NCBI GenBank assembly: GCA_013697245.1 | Contig: JACCXH010000054.1 | Coordinates: forward strand, 1 to 64,000 | Length of the DNA: 64,000 bases | Direction: 5' to 3' | DNA from: Bacteroidota bacterium | GTDB lineage: Bacteria; Bacteroidota; Bacteroidia; B-17B0; Aurantibacillaceae | Part shown: positions 45,758 to 55,057 of the stretch, piece after piece | Position numbering within the stretch: position 1 is the stretch's first letter | How the letters are laid out: the number at the start of each line of letters is the position of its first letter | Position numbers and translations under genes: made by a program | The notes under the pieces: generated by a model | Databases searched by the model: none | What the model was told of the DNA's origin: nothing | Seen by the model: only the letters and a program-made list of their open reading frames with translations

Positions 45758-46909
45758 TCACCCAAATTGTTTTATATCTAGCGGTGTAATTTCTTTTCCA
45801 CCTAAAATAATTAATCGCTCAATTACATTTCTAAATTCTCGAATATTACCCGGCCAATTTCTTTCTTGCATAGCTTTTAACGCATCTTTTGAAATTGTTT
45901 TTTTAGCGATGCCCATTTCGGTACAGATCAAATCTAAAAAATAATCGGTGAGTAACGGAATGTCTTCTTTACGTTCATCTAAAGAAGGAACGTGAATTGG
46001 AATAACGCTTAAGCGATGAAAAAGATCTTGGCGAAATGTTTCTTTCTCTATTTCTTTTTCAAGATTTTTATTGGTGGCGGCAATAACTCTTACATTCACT
46101 TTAATTTCCTTATCGCCCCCTACCCTTGTAATTTTATTTTCCTGTAACGCGCGCAACACTTTTGCCTGTGCGCTTAAGCTCATATCGCCTATCTCATCTA
46201 AAAATAAAGTACCGCCCTCGGCCAATTCAAATTTACCTTTACGTTGTGCTACAGCGCTGGTAAAAGATCCTTTTTCGTGTCCGAACAATTCGCTCTCAAT
46301 TAATTCAGATGGAATGGCCGCACAATTCACTTCAATAAGCGGGCCGTTAGCGCGGTTGCTTTTTTCGTGCAACCACTTTGCCACTAATTCTTTTCCGCTA
46401 CCGTTACTGCCGGTTATTAAAACCTTTGCATCGGTTGGCGCTACTTTTTCAATAATATCTTTTATGTTTTGTATTGCTTTTGAATCACCGATCATATCCA
46501 CACTTTTAGTGATCTTCTTTTTAAGCACTTTTGTTTCTGTAACAAGATCGCTTTTTTCAAGCGCGTTCCTAACCGAGACTAATAAGCGATTAAGATCAAT
46601 GGGTTTTGCCAAATAATCGTACGCGCCATTTTTAACAGCATCAACAGCGGTCTCAATGGTGCCATGTCCACTCATCATAATGATAGAGCTGTTCACTTTT
46701 TGTTCTACCAGTTTTTGAAGTAATTCAATCCCATCCAGCTTTGGCATTTTAATATCGCTTAAAATAATATCATAATTATTTTTTAAGGCCATTTCAAGTG
46801 CCATGTGTCCATCTTCGGCCTCATCAATACTATGCTTTTCAAATTCGAGGATCTCTTTTATTGATCGGCGAATTGCTTTTTCATCATCTATCACTAATAT
46901 TTTTGCCAT
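45758..46909 (-). CDS. NtrC-family response regulator without DNA-binding domain
   Basis: A 383-residue protein: receiver domain (1-120; ILVIDDEKAIRRSI, phospho-acceptor in DIILSDIKMPKLDG, then PIDLNRLL), AAA+ domain (about 140-370; Walker A GSNGSGKE near 166, ELFGHEKGSFTSA near 205-217, Walker B LFLDEIGDM). The C-terminal Fis-type helix-turn-helix is missing: the protein ends ITPLDIKQFG just after the AAA+ lid. The sigma-54 contact loop is GSFTSA in place of GAFTGA. It may act on sigma-54 without specific DNA binding, or not at all. It precedes the SpoIIE phosphatase by 3 nt; no histidine kinase lies nearby. Confidence 0.92.
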   Translation of the reverse strand: MAKILVIDDEKAIRRSIKEILEFEKHSIDEAEDGHMALEMALKNNYDIILSDIKMPKLDGIELLQKLVEQKVNSSIIMMSGHGTIETAVDAVKNGAYDYLAKPIDLNRLLVSVRNALEKSDLVTETKVLKKKITKSVDMIGDSKAIQNIKDIIEKVAPTDAKVLITGSNGSGKELVAKWLHEKSNRANGPLIEVNCAAIPSELIESELFGHEKGSFTSAVAQRKGKFELAEGGTLFLDEIGDMSLSAQAKVLRALQENKITRVGGDKEIKVNVRVIAATNKNLEKEIEKETFRQDLFHRLSVIPIHVPSLDERKEDIPLLTDYFLDLICTEMGIAKKTISKDALKAMQERNWPGNIREFRNVIERLIILGGKEITPLDIKQFG

Positions 46910-46955
46910 AATTCTATTTTATATTATGAATTGAAGCTTTGCTTCCACTTTATAG

Positions 46956-47897
46956 TTATTTTATTTTTCCAACCTGTATGATATGATCGATCAACGCACC
47001 TTCTTTTAATGAAAATGTAGATACCCGCATTTGAGGAATGTTGAATGCTTTTATAACAACATCTATCATTAAACAGGAGATCACGATCATGTCAAAACGC
47101 ATTGCTACCAAACCCTTAATTTTTTTGCGTTCATCGAGCGTAGAATGTTTTATGAGTTTTGAAACATAAAGATAATCAGCCATCTTAATATCATAACAGG
47201 TTTTTGATTCAACAATAGGTTCGCCATTCAATTCGCCGTTAATTATTTCTACTATTGAATCAAAAGCGCCGGAAGAACCTATTAGTTCCATTGGCAGGAA
47301 TTCTTTTGCCGCTTCTATCAATGGTGCAAGTTGTACTTTCAGAAATTCTTTTATATCCGCTATTTCTTTAATGGTAATAGGGTCGGAGGGCGAAAATTTA
47401 TCGAGCATGCGGGCAGCGCCTATCGGAAAACTTTGTTTCCATAATAAACCTTTGCTGTTTGCCAATATAAATTCGTTGCTTCCGCCACCAATATCCATAA
47501 TTAAAGACACAGAATCTTTAAGCTCAACCGCTGCTTTATTTCCAATATAAATTAGTTCGGCTTCACGATCGCCATTAATTATTTCCACATCAATATTTGT
47601 TTGTCTTTTTACTTCTTCAACAAATTGCTTGCCGTTTTCAGCATCACGAATGGCCGAAGTGGCAAAAGCTAAAATTTTAGATACATTATATTTCGATATT
47701 TCTTGGTTCAGTACTTTCATAGCATCTATTCCTCTTTTAAAAGGTTCGTCAGCAATAAAACCTTCGTTAATTGAGCCCTGGCCTAGCTTTACAGCAATAC
47801 GCGAATTAAAGACCTTTGAATATTTTTTTTGACTGTCGAACGCTACAATTAATAAATTAAAGGTATTTGTTCCGCAATCTATTACAGCCAATCTCAT
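46956..47897 (-). CDS. Ppx/GppA family phosphatase
   Basis: A 313-residue protein of the sugar kinase/Hsp70 fold: AVIDCGTNTFNLLIVAFDS (phosphate loop 1), AFATSAIRDAENG, LIMDIGGGSNEFILA (phosphate loop 2) and GSSGAFDSIVEI. The length matches the short exopolyphosphatase/guanosine pentaphosphatase form that lacks the C-terminal HD-like domain. It removes terminal phosphate from polyphosphate or pppGpp; which one cannot be told. It lies 46 nt upstream of the NtrC-like regulator on the same strand and may share its transcript. It is divergent from the large subtilase gene. Confidence 0.93.
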   Translation of the reverse strand: MRLAVIDCGTNTFNLLIVAFDSQKKYSKVFNSRIAVKLGQGSINEGFIADEPFKRGIDAMKVLNQEISKYNVSKILAFATSAIRDAENGKQFVEEVKRQTNIDVEIINGDREAELIYIGNKAAVELKDSVSLIMDIGGGSNEFILANSKGLLWKQSFPIGAARMLDKFSPSDPITIKEIADIKEFLKVQLAPLIEAAKEFLPMELIGSSGAFDSIVEIINGELNGEPIVESKTCYDIKMADYLYVSKLIKHSTLDERKKIKGLVAMRFDMIVISCLMIDVVIKAFNIPQMRVSTFSLKEGALIDHIIQVGKIK

Positions 47898-47929
47898 TTG
47901 TTAAAAATAACGTTTTTTTAATACAAATT

Positions 47930-47960
47930 TTTGGATTTTTCGTTCATTTCACTATATTTA
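47930..47960 (+). promoter_or_regulatory. Predicted promoter of the subtilase gene
   Basis: TTTG (47930-47933) and TATATTTA (47953-47960) are separated by 19 nt, matching the Bacteroidota consensus but for the last base. The predicted start is about 25 nt before the ATG at 47989. Confidence 0.55.
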
Positions 47961-47988
47961 TAATATCTAACTAACCCAAATTAACGAA

Positions 47989-50900
47989 ATGAAAAAAATT
48001 TTATCAGCAATTATTATTTGTCTGTGTTTGAACAATACGTTTGCACAAACTGTTTATAAGAACCAGACGGATGGCGAGATCTATGTAAAGTTTACCAAAG
48101 GTGCTTTAAAAGAAATAGCTAATGAAAACCCAAATAACATACCACTTTCAAAATTGGTATCGGTTAAAGAAATTTTAACAAAGTATGGTGTTACCAGGGC
48201 TTACAAACCATTTTACCAGGCTGATGACGATGCTAAATTACCTTATATATTAAAATTTGAATTCTCTCAAATAAATAAGGTAGATAATTTTATTGCTGAA
48301 ATAATAAATGTTGCGGGTGTTGAATATGCGGAGTTAGTTAGTTTAAATACCGCATTTGTTACACCTAACGATCCAACATTTGGTGTGCATTTAACACAAA
48401 TAAATGCTCAAAATGCATGGAACGTATTTAATAGCACCGCTAACGGAAACTCTAATATTACTGTTGCTATTTGTGATAATGCTATTTCATGGACACATAG
48501 TGATCTTGTTGCCAACACTTTTACAAATACACTTGAAATTCCTGCGAATTTAATTGATGATGACGGTAATGGTTATATAGATGATGTAAATGGTTTTGAT
48601 GTTGCGGATGGCGATAATAACACCATTCCATCTAACCTAGGCATGAACCATGGAACGCATTGTGCCGGTATTGCAGGTGCAAGAACTGATAATGCTACAG
48701 GTATTGCTTCTATTGGCTGGAATATTAAAATTGTACCGGTTAAATGCCAACAAAATACCGGAAGTACAACCGGAATTTCTGCGGGTTACCAGGGTATTAT
48801 TTATGCTGCGAAAATAAAAGCTCGTGTCATCTCTTGTTCATGGGGTGGCGTAAGTGCCTACTCTGCATCTGAACAATCAGTTATTGATTATGCCTGGAAC
48901 AGAGGTTGTATCGTAATCTGCGCTGCAGGTAACGATGGAGGAAGCGCGAACGAAACTGTACTTCATTACCCGGCAGCTTATAACAATGTGTATTGTGTAG
49001 CATCTGTAGCTACAACAAATGTAAAATCGGGTTTTTCCTGTCGTGGTACATGGGTTGATATTGCCGCTCCGGGAGAAAACATTACAAGCACAGGTACAAG
49101 CAACAATTATTTTAGTCAATCAGGAACTTCAATGGCTACGCCATTAGTAGCCGGTCTTGCTGGTTTAATGTTATCTAAATGTCCTTTTATGTCGCAAACA
49201 GATGTTTTAAATTGTATCTCATCAACTGCCGCAAATATTTATACTATTGCAGCTAATTCTACTTACGCGCCCAATCAATTAGGTGCCGGTCGAATTGAAG
49301 CTTTTCAAGCGATGAACTGTGCTGCTGCATTTTTAACCTATGCACCAATTGCAAACTTCTTTACCTTAACACAAAATATTTGTCCAAACATACCGGTTTC
49401 ATTTATTGATAGTTCATTATATGCACCTACAAATTTTACATGGACATTTCAGGGTGGAACTCCGGCTACTTCTACTTCTTCTAACCCAACGGTGCAATGG
49501 ACATTACCGGGAACTTATTCAGTTTCTGAAATTGCCGCCAATGCTAACGGCAGTAATACAAAAGTAAAAACATCTTATATCACTGTATTAGGTCCAATTG
49601 CTTTACCATTAAGCGAAGGATTTCAGGCTACACAATTTTTACCACCTAACTGGACACCATATAATGTAAATAACGATGCAAATTATTATGCCCGTATTAC
49701 AGGTTTTGGAGGTTATGGTACAAGCACGGTTTGTGCAACCTATGACAACTACAATATTGACGCAGCCCCTGACAGAGATGAAATGCGAACGCCGAAATAT
49801 GTTTTTAGTAATGTGGCCAGTGCACGATTAAGGTTTGATGTAGCTTACAAACAATTCGACAATCAATTTTCAGATACATTAGAAGTAAAACTTTCAACCA
49901 ACTGCGGTTTAAGCTGGACAAGCATCTATTCTAAAGGAGGCTCTGTATTATCAACTTCTGCAGGAACATTACAGGCCAATACATTTACACCAACAGCAGC
50001 GCAATGGCGCACAGATACAATAGACGTTTCTGCTCTAACAGCAGGACAAGGAAATGTCATGTTCAGTTTTGTAAATCACGGACATTATGGCCAGGCTTTA
50101 TATTTAGATAATATTAATTTGGTTTTTCCAACACCTACTGTAAACTTTAGTGCACCGGTTTCTGCCTGCGTTGGGTCGGCAATTACGCTTACCAATACAA
50201 CAATAAGTGCAGGCCCTGCAACTTACACATGGACAATGGCAGGTGCTGCGCCGCCAACATCTACACTTGTAAACCCAACAGTTTCTTATGCCGCTCCGGG
50301 TATTTATACAATAACTTTAGTAGGAGCAAATGGTACATCTACTGCATCTGCTACAAAAACGATAAGCATTGTTAACGGACCAACCATTACAGTTAACACG
50401 CCAACTGTTTGTTCGGGTGCAACTGCAACATTAACTGCAAGCGGTGCTACCAATTATACATGGACAGCTGGTCCTTTTACAGCCAGTATGACCGCAGCGC
50501 CATTAGTAACAACAGTATATACTGTTACAGGTAGTAACGGAGGTTGTTCTTCTATTAAAACTGCAACTATTGTTGTTACACCAAACCCAACGGTAAGTGT
50601 TAACAATCAAACTATTTGCTCGGGTGGTACAGCAACCATTGTAGCAAGCGGTGCAACCACTTACTCTTGGAGCACGGGCTTTAATGGTAATCCGTTAATC
50701 GTATCACCACCTGTAAATACGACTTACACAGTAATTGGAACCACAACAGGTTGCACCAACACCAAAACCGTTAGTATAACAATTGGAAGTTCACTTTCGG
50801 TTCTCATTGCAACGAATCCTTCGTCCATTTGCGCAGGTGGTTCTTCCACCCTTACAGGAAGTGGCGCACTTAACTATACATGGATGCCGGGATCACTGAC

Positions 50901-51945
50901 AGGATCAATAATTGTTGTTTCTCCTATTGCAACTACTTTCTATACGTTAGTTGGAACGAACGGTGCTTGCAACGGTTCTACAGTTACTTCGGTTAGTGTC
51001 ATATCAACACCAACAATTGCTATTACTACTTCACCGTCATCAACTGTTTGCGCAGGTAAAACTGTTACTATGACGGCTAGCGGCTCGTACACATCTTACA
51101 CATGGGTAACACCAACAGTTACTGCAGCTACTTACACTGCAGCTCCGGGCACAACAACTTCTTATACTGTTTTTGCAGCAGGTAGTGGTGGTTGTAATAC
51201 AAGTAGTGTGGTAACAATTACCATTAAGACCAATCCACTTACTGCTTTATCATCAACCAATGCCAATTGTACCAATCCTTGTTCAGGTATTGCCAATGGT
51301 ATTACATCATTAGGCTCTGCCCCATATTCTTATAGTTTAACAGGTGGTTCTTGTACATCATTACCTTGTTCGAATTTATGTGCAGGTAATTATACATTGG
51401 TTACCAGCGATGCATTTGGTTGTACTTCGGCTAACAGCTTCTCGATATTTGCACCAACAAATAATATCATTGCAAATATAACTTCTACCAATTCTGCTTG
51501 CGGAACTTGCTCAACAGGTATTGTTAACCTAAATGTTAGCGGTGGCGTTGGACCTTATACCTACTCATGGTCACCTAGCGTTAGTACAACTAGCACCGCT
51601 ACTAATTTAGGGCCTGCCTGTTACACGGTTGCTGTTACTGATGCAAACGGTTGTTCTGTTGCTACATCAACCTGTGTTGGATTTAGTACCGGTTTACAAA
51701 ATGTACTTAATAACAACGCAACGTTATTAGTATATCCTAATCCTGCACAAAGCAATGTTACTATCGAATACCAAGGAGCTTTATTTAACTATACCTTATA
51801 TAACAATTTAGGACAATTAATTGCAGCCGACAATAACATGCAAAACAAAGCGGTAATTAATTTAAATGAATTTGCAAAAGGCATTTATTTAATTGAAGTT
51901 GAAATTGGAAAAGATAAGATCAGGAAAAAATTAATTATTGAATAA
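47989..51945 (+). CDS. T9SS-secreted S8 subtilase with PKD, Ig and SprB-type repeats
   Basis: A 1318-residue protein: signal peptide (1-20), propeptide-like segment, subtilisin domain (about 150-440) with Asp in VAICDNAISWTHSDL (about 162), His in MNHGTHCAGIAG (about 221) and Ser in GTSMATPLVAG (about 380). A PKD domain (about 450-540), a choice-of-anchor/MAM-like jelly roll (about 545-715), a second PKD, four Ig-like repeats and two SprB-type repeats (GGVGPYTYSW) follow. A type A sorting domain closes it (VYPNPAQSNVTIEY, then NEFAKGIYLIEVE). The full catalytic triad predicts an active surface or extracellular protease. The C-terminal repeats suggest retention on the cell surface. Confidence 0.95.
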   Translation: MKKILSAIIICLCLNNTFAQTVYKNQTDGEIYVKFTKGALKEIANENPNNIPLSKLVSVKEILTKYGVTRAYKPFYQADDDAKLPYILKFEFSQINKVDNFIAEIINVAGVEYAELVSLNTAFVTPNDPTFGVHLTQINAQNAWNVFNSTANGNSNITVAICDNAISWTHSDLVANTFTNTLEIPANLIDDDGNGYIDDVNGFDVADGDNNTIPSNLGMNHGTHCAGIAGARTDNATGIASIGWNIKIVPVKCQQNTGSTTGISAGYQGIIYAAKIKARVISCSWGGVSAYSASEQSVIDYAWNRGCIVICAAGNDGGSANETVLHYPAAYNNVYCVASVATTNVKSGFSCRGTWVDIAAPGENITSTGTSNNYFSQSGTSMATPLVAGLAGLMLSKCPFMSQTDVLNCISSTAANIYTIAANSTYAPNQLGAGRIEAFQAMNCAAAFLTYAPIANFFTLTQNICPNIPVSFIDSSLYAPTNFTWTFQGGTPATSTSSNPTVQWTLPGTYSVSEIAANANGSNTKVKTSYITVLGPIALPLSEGFQATQFLPPNWTPYNVNNDANYYARITGFGGYGTSTVCATYDNYNIDAAPDRDEMRTPKYVFSNVASARLRFDVAYKQFDNQFSDTLEVKLSTNCGLSWTSIYSKGGSVLSTSAGTLQANTFTPTAAQWRTDTIDVSALTAGQGNVMFSFVNHGHYGQALYLDNINLVFPTPTVNFSAPVSACVGSAITLTNTTISAGPATYTWTMAGAAPPTSTLVNPTVSYAAPGIYTITLVGANGTSTASATKTISIVNGPTITVNTPTVCSGATATLTASGATNYTWTAGPFTASMTAAPLVTTVYTVTGSNGGCSSIKTATIVVTPNPTVSVNNQTICSGGTATIVASGATTYSWSTGFNGNPLIVSPPVNTTYTVIGTTTGCTNTKTVSITIGSSLSVLIATNPSSICAGGSSTLTGSGALNYTWMPGSLTGSIIVVSPIATTFYTLVGTNGACNGSTVTSVSVISTPTIAITTSPSSTVCAGKTVTMTASGSYTSYTWVTPTVTAATYTAAPGTTTSYTVFAAGSGGCNTSSVVTITIKTNPLTALSSTNANCTNPCSGIANGITSLGSAPYSYSLTGGSCTSLPCSNLCAGNYTLVTSDAFGCTSANSFSIFAPTNNIIANITSTNSACGTCSTGIVNLNVSGGVGPYTYSWSPSVSTTSTATNLGPACYTVAVTDANGCSVATSTCVGFSTGLQNVLNNNATLLVYPNPAQSNVTIEYQGALFNYTLYNNLGQLIAADNNMQNKAVINLNEFAKGIYLIEVEIGKDKIRKKLIIE

Positions 51946-51970
51946 TACAAATTAAACAATAAAGAAAAGA

Positions 51971-52003
51971 AAAGCCGCTCCTTTTAATTGGAGCGGCTTT
52001 TTT
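51971..52003. terminator. Bidirectional terminator between subtilase and GT9 genes
   Basis: An 11-bp perfect GC-rich stem (AAAGCCGCTCC / GGAGCGGCTTT) with an 8-nt loop is flanked by A- and T-runs on both sides. It serves the two convergent genes; the GT9 stop codon begins at its edge. Confidence 0.9.
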
Positions 52004-52979
52004 ATTTAAGTTCTTTTATCACAGAAAGATCGATCTCGTTCATACATTTAAAATGTCCTTTAGGACAAGCTTTAAAACCTAACTTTGAACAAGGGCGACA
52101 ACTTAGCCCTTTTAATTCTATGATCGTATTTTCAATGTTTGGCAAATAAGGTGCCATGCCAAATTCGGGAATGGTATTTCCCCAGATAGAAATTATTTTT
52201 TTGTTATAAGCAGAAGCAATGTGCATCAAACCTGTATCGGAAGTTATTACCCACTCTGCCTGCTTAATAATAGAAGCGCTTTGGTTGATGGAATATTGTC
52301 CGCAGGTATTAATTAATTGAGGGATTTGTTTTTGTAATTCATCCGCAATAAGTTTATCCTCTTTGCCACCCAAAAGTATTACTGGTAATGGTGCAGATTG
52401 ACAAATTTGAACCAACTTATTAAGAGGGATCTTTTTTGTATAATAAGAACCGCCAACAACAAGTGCAATAAATTTTTTTTGTGATTGTTTTAAAAGCAAA
52501 ATAGTTGTATCCACCTCATCGTTTGAATGAATAAAATAATCCAGTCCTTTAGAATCATTCTTTACACCTAGAGGTTTTATAGTTTCAAAATACCGATCAA
52601 CAATATGTTTGGCGGGCAATTTATTAATCTGTTTAAATCTTACAGCTAAAAATTTTTCTACATTTAATTTATTGAATGAAAAACTCTTTACTTTTAATTT
52701 TTGTTTTAAACGTAAGCTGCGAAGGTTCTTATGCAGATCAATTAACACATCGTATTTTTCTGCCTTTAATTGCTCGTATAGTTCAGAAATATCTTCTTTA
52801 AAAGTATAAAGCTTACTAATATTGGGATTATGCACTAAAACACTTTTAAAAGCTTCCTTGGTAACAAAATGGATCTCAGTACTACTCAATTGCTTTTTAG
52901 CGCAACGAATAATTGGTGTAGTTAAAACAATATCACCAATTGAGCTAAAACGAATTATGAGGATCTTTTTTAATTGCAC
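52002..52979 (-). CDS. Glycosyltransferase family 9 (heptosyltransferase-like)
   Basis: A 325-residue GT-B protein: ILIIRFSSIGDIVLTTPII at the N-terminus is the GT9 signature, followed by DVLIDLHKNLRSLRLK and the donor domain segments IALVVGGSYYTKKIP, VILLGGKEDKL and WVITSDTGLMHIASAYN. A cysteine-rich end (CRPCSKLGFKACPKGHFKCMN) is also usual in this group. The family adds heptose or similar sugars to lipopolysaccharide core. It acts at the inner membrane face. It begins 17 nt after the EamA gene stop and is probably co-transcribed with it. Confidence 0.94.
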   Translation of the reverse strand: MQLKKILIIRFSSIGDIVLTTPIIRCAKKQLSSTEIHFVTKEAFKSVLVHNPNISKLYTFKEDISELYEQLKAEKYDVLIDLHKNLRSLRLKQKLKVKSFSFNKLNVEKFLAVRFKQINKLPAKHIVDRYFETIKPLGVKNDSKGLDYFIHSNDEVDTTILLLKQSQKKFIALVVGGSYYTKKIPLNKLVQICQSAPLPVILLGGKEDKLIADELQKQIPQLINTCGQYSINQSASIIKQAEWVITSDTGLMHIASAYNKKIISIWGNTIPEFGMAPYLPNIENTIIELKGLSCRPCSKLGFKACPKGHFKCMNEIDLSVIKELK

Positions 52980-52995
52980 TCTTAAATATAATTAT

Positions 52996-53889
52996 TTATT
53001 CTGAAACAGCTTTTTTATCATTAATACGCTTTAGATACGAGTTTAAAAAGATAGCCATCAAAATGATCAAAACACCTAAATAGAACGTAGGTTTTACTTC
53101 TTTATTCTCGTTATAAAATAATATTGCCCAAATAATACCATAAACGGTTTCGAGGTTAACAGTAAGCACAATGGTATAAGGACTGATATATTTGGAAAGA
53201 TCTACCGAGGCTATGAATGGAAATACCGTGCACACCAGGCTTAATAACAATAAACCAATAATTGAAGAATTATTCAACATAAAAAATTCCGGCGTAAAAT
53301 TTCCATTCACTGCTAAAAATAATGTTAAACAAACAAGTGCAGCACTTAATTCATAAAAACTAATAATACCCGGTTTTAGTTTATGCGCCATTATGCCATT
53401 AAAAACACCAAATAAAGACGAGGTGAAGGCCGCGCCAATTCCTAATAATATACCCAGCCAGTATTGTGTTTCAATTGAAAAGATAAGAGCAATTGCGCCC
53501 ATAATGATCAACCCAATAATTACTTCATAGAAACGGATCTTCCTTTTAAAAAGAATAGGCTCAATGATGGAACTAAATAAAGTGCCAGTACTAAAAGCCA
53601 CCATGGTAACACTAATGTTTGATTCTTTTATGGCACCGTAGAACATTAACCAGTGGATCATAATGATAAGCCCTATTCCACTTAACTGCCAAAAGTGCCG
53701 CATAGATATTTTTAGATCATGCTTGGTGATTTTTAAATACAGAAACATAACGGCAACCGTTATTAAAATACGGAACCAAACCAACTGATAGGCGTCAGTG
53801 TCTATAAAACGTCCTAAAACAGGAGAAAAACCCCAAATAAATACAATTATATGAAGTAGGAAATAATGTTTATTTATATCTTTAAACAC
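52996..53889 (-). CDS. EamA/DMT family transporter
   Basis: A 297-residue protein with ten membrane helices in two EamA repeats (about 10-140 and 150-285). Landmarks are HIIVFIWGFSPVLGRFID at the start, AFSTGTLFSSIIEPILF near the end of the first repeat and NLETVYGIIWAILFYNE in the second. The start is GTG at 53889; no ATG stands close. It exports an unknown metabolite. It is divergent from the cysteine desulfurase gene with a gap of about 30 nt, so promoters must overlap, and it is upstream of the GT9 gene. Confidence 0.9.
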   Translation of the reverse strand: MFKDINKHYFLLHIIVFIWGFSPVLGRFIDTDAYQLVWFRILITVAVMFLYLKITKHDLKISMRHFWQLSGIGLIIMIHWLMFYGAIKESNISVTMVAFSTGTLFSSIIEPILFKRKIRFYEVIIGLIIMGAIALIFSIETQYWLGILLGIGAAFTSSLFGVFNGIMAHKLKPGIISFYELSAALVCLTLFLAVNGNFTPEFFMLNNSSIIGLLLLSLVCTVFPFIASVDLSKYISPYTIVLTVNLETVYGIIWAILFYNENKEVKPTFYLGVLIILMAIFLNSYLKRINDKKAVSE

Positions 53890-53919
53890 CGGGAGAATAA
53901 ATGCAAAGATACTTTATTG

Positions 53920-55047
53920 ATGATGATAAACAATTTAATTTATTTTGATAATAATGCTACTACAAAAGTAGATAAAGAAGTTATTGAAACCATTGTTCCT
54001 TTTTTTGATCAAAATTATGGCAATTCTGCCAGTAAGCTGCACGCCCTTGGATGGGTAGCCCAGGCTGCTATTGAAAAAGCCACGCAGCAAATTGCACATC
54101 TAATAAATTGCGAGGATTCGGAAATAATATTTACATCAGGCGCTACAGAATCTGTTAACCTTGCCTTAAAAGGCATTTACGAAGCCTATGCTACAAAAGG
54201 AAACCACATTATTACCTGCAAAACAGAGCACAAAGCAGTTTTAGATACCTGCAATTATTTAGAAAATAAAGGGGCTAAAATCACTTATTTGGATGTTGAC
54301 AAAGAAGGTTTGATAGATCTTGATGAATTAAAAGCCAACATACAACCAACAACAATCCTGATAAGCATAATGGCTGCAAATAATGAAACCGGTGTTATAC
54401 AACCACTTGAAAAAATTGCAGAGATCTGTAATGAAAAAAATGTATTATTTTTTAGCGATGCTACACAATTTGTTGGCAAAGAGCGTTGCGATATAACGGA
54501 GCTCGGCATGCATTGCATGGCCTTTAGCGCTCATAAAATGTATGGACCAAAAGGAATTGGCGCTTTGTATGTAAAACGAAAAGAACCCAGAGTAAATTTA
54601 ATTGAACAAATAAATGGTGGCGGACATCAAAGCGGCAAACGTTCCGGAACTTTAAATGTGCCTTTAATTGCAGGTTTTGGAAAAGCAGCAGAGATCTTTG
54701 GTCAAAATTTTTGGGAAATAGGCACACATGTTTCTAAATTAAAAAATTATTTTGAGCATCAGTTGTTAGACATTGAAGGCTTAAGAATTAATGGAAGCAC
54801 AAGGCACCGGCTTTATAATACCAGTAATCTTACATTTCCTAAAACAAAAAAAATAACTTCTTTATTAAATAAATTCGCTTTCTCCAGTGGCTCGGCTTGT
54901 GCGTCAGCAAACCTGGAACCTTCGCATGTTTTAAAAGCAATGGGTTTATCGGATGAAGATGTAAAAAACTCTTTCCGTTTTTCTTTTGGAAAAAATAATA
55001 CTTTGGAAGAAGTGAAATTATTTGTTGAAGAGATACAGAAACTGTAA
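53920..55047 (+). CDS. Cysteine desulfurase (NifS/IscS family)
   Basis: A 375-residue PLP enzyme. It is taken from MMINNLIYFDNNATTKVDKE at 53920, since the longer frame begins inside the EamA coding region. Motifs: YGNSASKLHALG, GATESVNLALKG, the PLP lysine in MAFSAHKMYGPKGIGAL (S-A-H-K), and the active-site cysteine loop SSGSACASANLEPS. The loop is the short type II-like arrangement of the NifS/IscS group. It releases sulfur from cysteine for Fe-S clusters or tRNA thiolation. No isc/suf genes lie nearby, so its partner is unknown. Confidence 0.94.
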   Translation: MMINNLIYFDNNATTKVDKEVIETIVPFFDQNYGNSASKLHALGWVAQAAIEKATQQIAHLINCEDSEIIFTSGATESVNLALKGIYEAYATKGNHIITCKTEHKAVLDTCNYLENKGAKITYLDVDKEGLIDLDELKANIQPTTILISIMAANNETGVIQPLEKIAEICNEKNVLFFSDATQFVGKERCDITELGMHCMAFSAHKMYGPKGIGALYVKRKEPRVNLIEQINGGGHQSGKRSGTLNVPLIAGFGKAAEIFGQNFWEIGTHVSKLKNYFEHQLLDIEGLRINGSTRHRLYNTSNLTFPKTKKITSLLNKFAFSSGSACASANLEPSHVLKAMGLSDEDVKNSFRFSFGKNNTLEEVKLFVEEIQKL

Positions 55048-55057
55048 TAAAAACCAA

